64,000 nucleotides of DNA from Bradyrhizobium xenonodulans (lineage in GTDB: Bacteria; Pseudomonadota; Alphaproteobacteria; Rhizobiales; Xanthobacteraceae), in assembly GCF_027594865.1 (NCBI RefSeq), contig NZ_CP089391.1:8028501-8092500 (forward strand). The letters run 5' to 3'. Position 1 is the first letter of the stretch. Every line of letters starts with the position of its first letter. The notes under the pieces were generated by a model. That model worked only from the letters and a program-made list of their open reading frames with translations, made no database searches and was not told the DNA's origin. Shown piece by piece: positions 62,801-64,000 of this stretch. Position numbers and translations under genes: made by a program.

Positions 62801-64000
62801 CCGCCGTGTTGACATTGAAGGCGTTCGCGAAGGTCAAGTCGCTGGCGCCGTCGACCTGGAAGGTGCCGCCGTTGAGTGTTACGGCACCACTCGACACGGA
62901 GGTGTCGCTCGTGACTTGCAACGTACCCGACGTGATGGTCGTCCCGCCCAAATAGGAATTACCCGCGCCAAGCACCGTGGTTCCGGGACCCATTTGAACA
63001 ACGTTTCCGGTCCCGCTGATGACGGCGCTGAACGTGAAGGTGTCCGAGCGATTGAAGGCCAGCGTTCCGCCGTTGTCGACCGTACTGGATCCGATATTCC
63101 CGCTGGTCCCGCCATTGCCGAGTTGCAAGGTGCCTGCGGCAATCACCGTACCGTTGGAATAGGTGTTGTCTGCCGTCAGCGTCAGCACGCCAGCGCCGAA
63201 CTTGCTGACGGCGCCACTCCCGCTGATCAGCCCGTCGAAGGTGATATCGTCCGATCGGTTGAATGTAAGCTGGCCGTTGTTCAGGACGTCGCCGACGATA
63301 CTGCCGCTGGTGCCTCCGCCCGCACCGTTGCCCAGCACCAGCGTTCCGGACGATATCGTCGTGCCGCCGGTGTAGGTGTTGGCTCCCGTGAGGATAGTGA
63401 AGCCAGTGGGCGTATTCTGAATCGTTACGGAGCCGCTACCGGAAATCGTTCCGCCATAGCCCAGACCATTCGACCGGGAGAACACCAGGCTTCCGTCGTT
63501 CAGAACGTCGCCGATGATGGAGCCGGTTGTGCCGCCGTTGCCGATTTGCAGCGTGCCCGCACTGATCGTGGTGCCGCCGGTGTAGGTGTTGGTTCCGGTC
63601 AGGATCAGCGTGCTGGATCCCGCCTGCGTCAACTGAACGCCGGACACTGCCTGACCGAGGTTATTGGCGATGGAAATCGTTTGGCCGGCATTGGCGTTGT
63701 TGGTGACGCCGCCGCTTACGCCTGCCTGACTGAAAGTCACGTCATCGCCGCTGATCGTGTAGGATTGCGAATTGGCGCTGAACGTCCAGGAGCCAGGCGA
63801 CACAAAGCCCGTTACGATCGATGCTGAGCCGGTGGCACCAAAAACTGCCGACTGCCCCGCAGATACCGGCGGCGCGCCACTTGGCGGGTTGGACCAGTTG
63901 GTGTCCAGCTGATAACCGGTCGTGGCGGTCGAGCTGCCGGTACCTCCCCAGGTATAGCTCTGCGCGTCTGCGTCCGTGCCAAATCCAAAACAAGCTATCG
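59841..64000 (-). CDS. Large autotransporter with PATR-type repeats, 5' end outside window
   Basis: The frame runs to the window edge; upstream of the GTG at 63803 it stays open for at least 65 codons and includes what looks like a signal-peptide end (DADAQSYTWGG), so more than 1380 residues are present. The passenger has repeated TNTYTGGTTISAGTLQIGNG-like units (autotransporter-associated beta-strand repeats) and a middle stretch of shorter repeats (ATIINEADG, ATITNQNGG, ATIVNKDFG). The last 270 residues form the outer-membrane beta-barrel, ending in YAW. It is an exported surface protein, likely an adhesin or similar; no protease motif is seen. It is convergent with the MlaD gene. Confidence 0.9.
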   Translation of the reverse strand, partial: IACFGFGTDADAQSYTWGGTGSSTATTGYQLDTNWSNPPSGAPPVSAGQSAVFGATGSASIVTGFVSPGSWTFSANSQSYTISGDDVTFSQAGVSGGVTNNANAGQTISIANNLGQAVSGVQLTQAGSSTLILTGTNTYTGGTTISAGTLQIGNGGTTGSIIGDVLNDGSLVFSRSNGLGYGGTISGSGSVTIQNTPTGFTILTGANTYTGGTTISSGTLVLGNGAGGGTSGSIVGDVLNNGQLTFNRSDDITFDGLISGSGAVSKFGAGVLTLTADNTYSNGTVIAAGTLQLGNGGTSGNIGSSTVDNGGTLAFNRSDTFTFSAVISGTGNVVQMGPGTTVLGAGNSYLGGTTITSGTLQVTSDTSVSSGAVTLNGGTFQVDGASDLTFANAFNVNTAGGTVDNNGTVLTLAGVIANGDGNTGVLQVTDSSGGFGTTILSAVNTYSGGTRVVGATLQVTNDQSAGTGTITLESGSFQADGFSDLTIANNFKINSGGSGGAIDSNGTMLTIAGNISDGAGAGKLTVLDNSFGSGVVVLTGTNTYTGGTFICSCAALQLGDATRSGSIVGAVINEGFFSIVNADTSGVTMLFNDFSGTTQFLNATSASSMVITNNGQIYFGDPFGGGTDTATAGRATILNDGGLVGFFGQTNAGAATITNQNGGGIAFVEQSSAASATIVNKDFGTTLFGTSSGSDTATAGNATIINEADGRTSFGAFATAANATIITKDGGETSFFDNSTGGNARFITTGTGIVDFGGSLGPNSDRRITAGSIEGSGTYYIGGGNTLVVGGNNASTEVSGVIGDFNPCGCGPAGSGSLEKVGSGKLILSGTNAYTGSTTVNGGVLQVDGSIAASSLTTVNAGGALTGIGVVGEMQVANGGIFAPGSGTPGSSITVQGSLAFQSGALYLVTLSSASSSFAAVTGNVVLNGTVVAPFLPGSTVLPRYTIMQFGGASSGNFTGVATFGGLVGTTTVGAGVVYLDFALDYGAKNNLNVNQSNVATALQDFFKANGGLPAVYAGLSPAGLTQASGESATGSQQTTFDAMNLFISLLTDVFGSGRSGAPGATPYADETSANAYAATGKGARDKTTRDAFASISRKAPAATFEQRWDVWAAGYGGSQTTDGNVALGSNNTSSSVYGTAVGLDYRFSPSTIAGFALAGGGTGFNVNGLGWGRSDLFQAGAFVRHTMGPAYITAALAYGWQDVTTNRIVTAAGIDQLRAQFNANALSGRVEGGYRYATQWIGLTPYAAAQATLFSLPNYSEFAVVGNSTFALNYGARDVTSSRTELGLRADKSFAAAGGLMTLRGRLAWAHDYNPDRTVGAVFQTLPGAAFVVNGAAQARDSALTTASVQMSWMNGWSASATFEGEFSNVTRSYAGKGVVRYAW

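Noticed and set aside
61780..63640. Possible CRISPR-like direct repeats
   Set aside because: The repeats are in frame with the autotransporter and vary in sequence and spacing as protein repeats do; no spacers or cas genes.
59841..63803. GTG at 63803 as the start of the autotransporter
   Set aside because: The frame stays open to the window edge with a plausible signal-peptide end, so the true start lies outside.
62610..63827. A 405-residue plus-strand frame opposite the autotransporter
   Set aside because: Its repeats mirror those of the autotransporter on the other strand; no start signal or domain is present.

Overview
The window is GC-rich DNA with long, tightly packed operons and a codon bias that opens long antisense reading frames. 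The gene content (Sox genes, many acyl-CoA enzymes, amino-acid/peptide ABC transporters, an RND pump, AttH) and several dispersed palindromic repeats point to an alphaproteobacterium of the Rhizobiales, most likely Bradyrhizobium or a close relative. This is inference from protein types and repeat style; no rRNA, tRNA, CRISPR array, transposase or phage gene was seen.

Layout. 1-2.4 kb: two MFS permeases on the minus strand, the first cut by the window edge. 2.6-5.5 kb: a prolyl oligopeptidase and a convergent DUF938 methyltransferase. 5.7-11.7 kb: a thiosulfate-oxidation operon soxXYZA - SoxXA-binding protein - soxB - secreted DsrE-like protein, followed by a metallo-beta-lactamase/rhodanese fusion of persulfide dioxygenase type. 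11.8-16.6 kb: a tiny acidic protein, an MFS permease, an N-acyl-D-amino-acid deacylase-type amidohydrolase and another MFS permease. 16.8-21.4 kb: an ABC ATPase/FtsX-like permease/AttH operon and a MAPEG protein. 21.5-27.3 kb: an orphan amino-acid-type binding protein and an RND efflux pump with its adaptor. 27.7-36.2 kb: an iron-type alcohol dehydrogenase, an acyl-CoA synthetase and a complete five-gene peptide/opine-type ABC transporter. 36.2-48.1 kb: an acyl-CoA carboxylase (two subunits), a BKACE enzyme, an AraC regulator, a GST, two acyl-CoA dehydrogenases and, divergently, a second acyl-CoA synthetase and a second orphan binding protein. 48.1-56.4 kb: three family-2 glycosyltransferases surrounding an XRE-type regulator, a VIT/vWA protein with a C-terminal LPKTAT sorting signal, and a Gram-negative class GN sortase. 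56.5-64 kb: a one-piece ADP-forming acyl-CoA synthetase, an MCE/MlaD protein and a very large autotransporter running off the window.

How the genes work together. The Sox block encodes the periplasmic core (cytochrome SoxXA, carrier SoxYZ, hydrolase SoxB) without SoxCD in view; the DsrE-like protein and the persulfide dioxygenase-rhodanese beside it could handle the sulfane sulfur that SoxCD would otherwise oxidise. The 27.7-48.1 kb part reads as uptake plus CoA-dependent breakdown of organic acids (ligases, dehydrogenases, biotin carboxylase, BKACE), but the substrates cannot be fixed from sequence alone. The most unusual unit is the sortase/target pair at 50.6-53.6 kb, a protein-anchoring system normally associated with Gram-positive bacteria, here set among glycosyltransferases, two of which seem to share a C-terminal accessory domain. 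At least five kinds of intergenic palindrome fill most gaps between transcription units.
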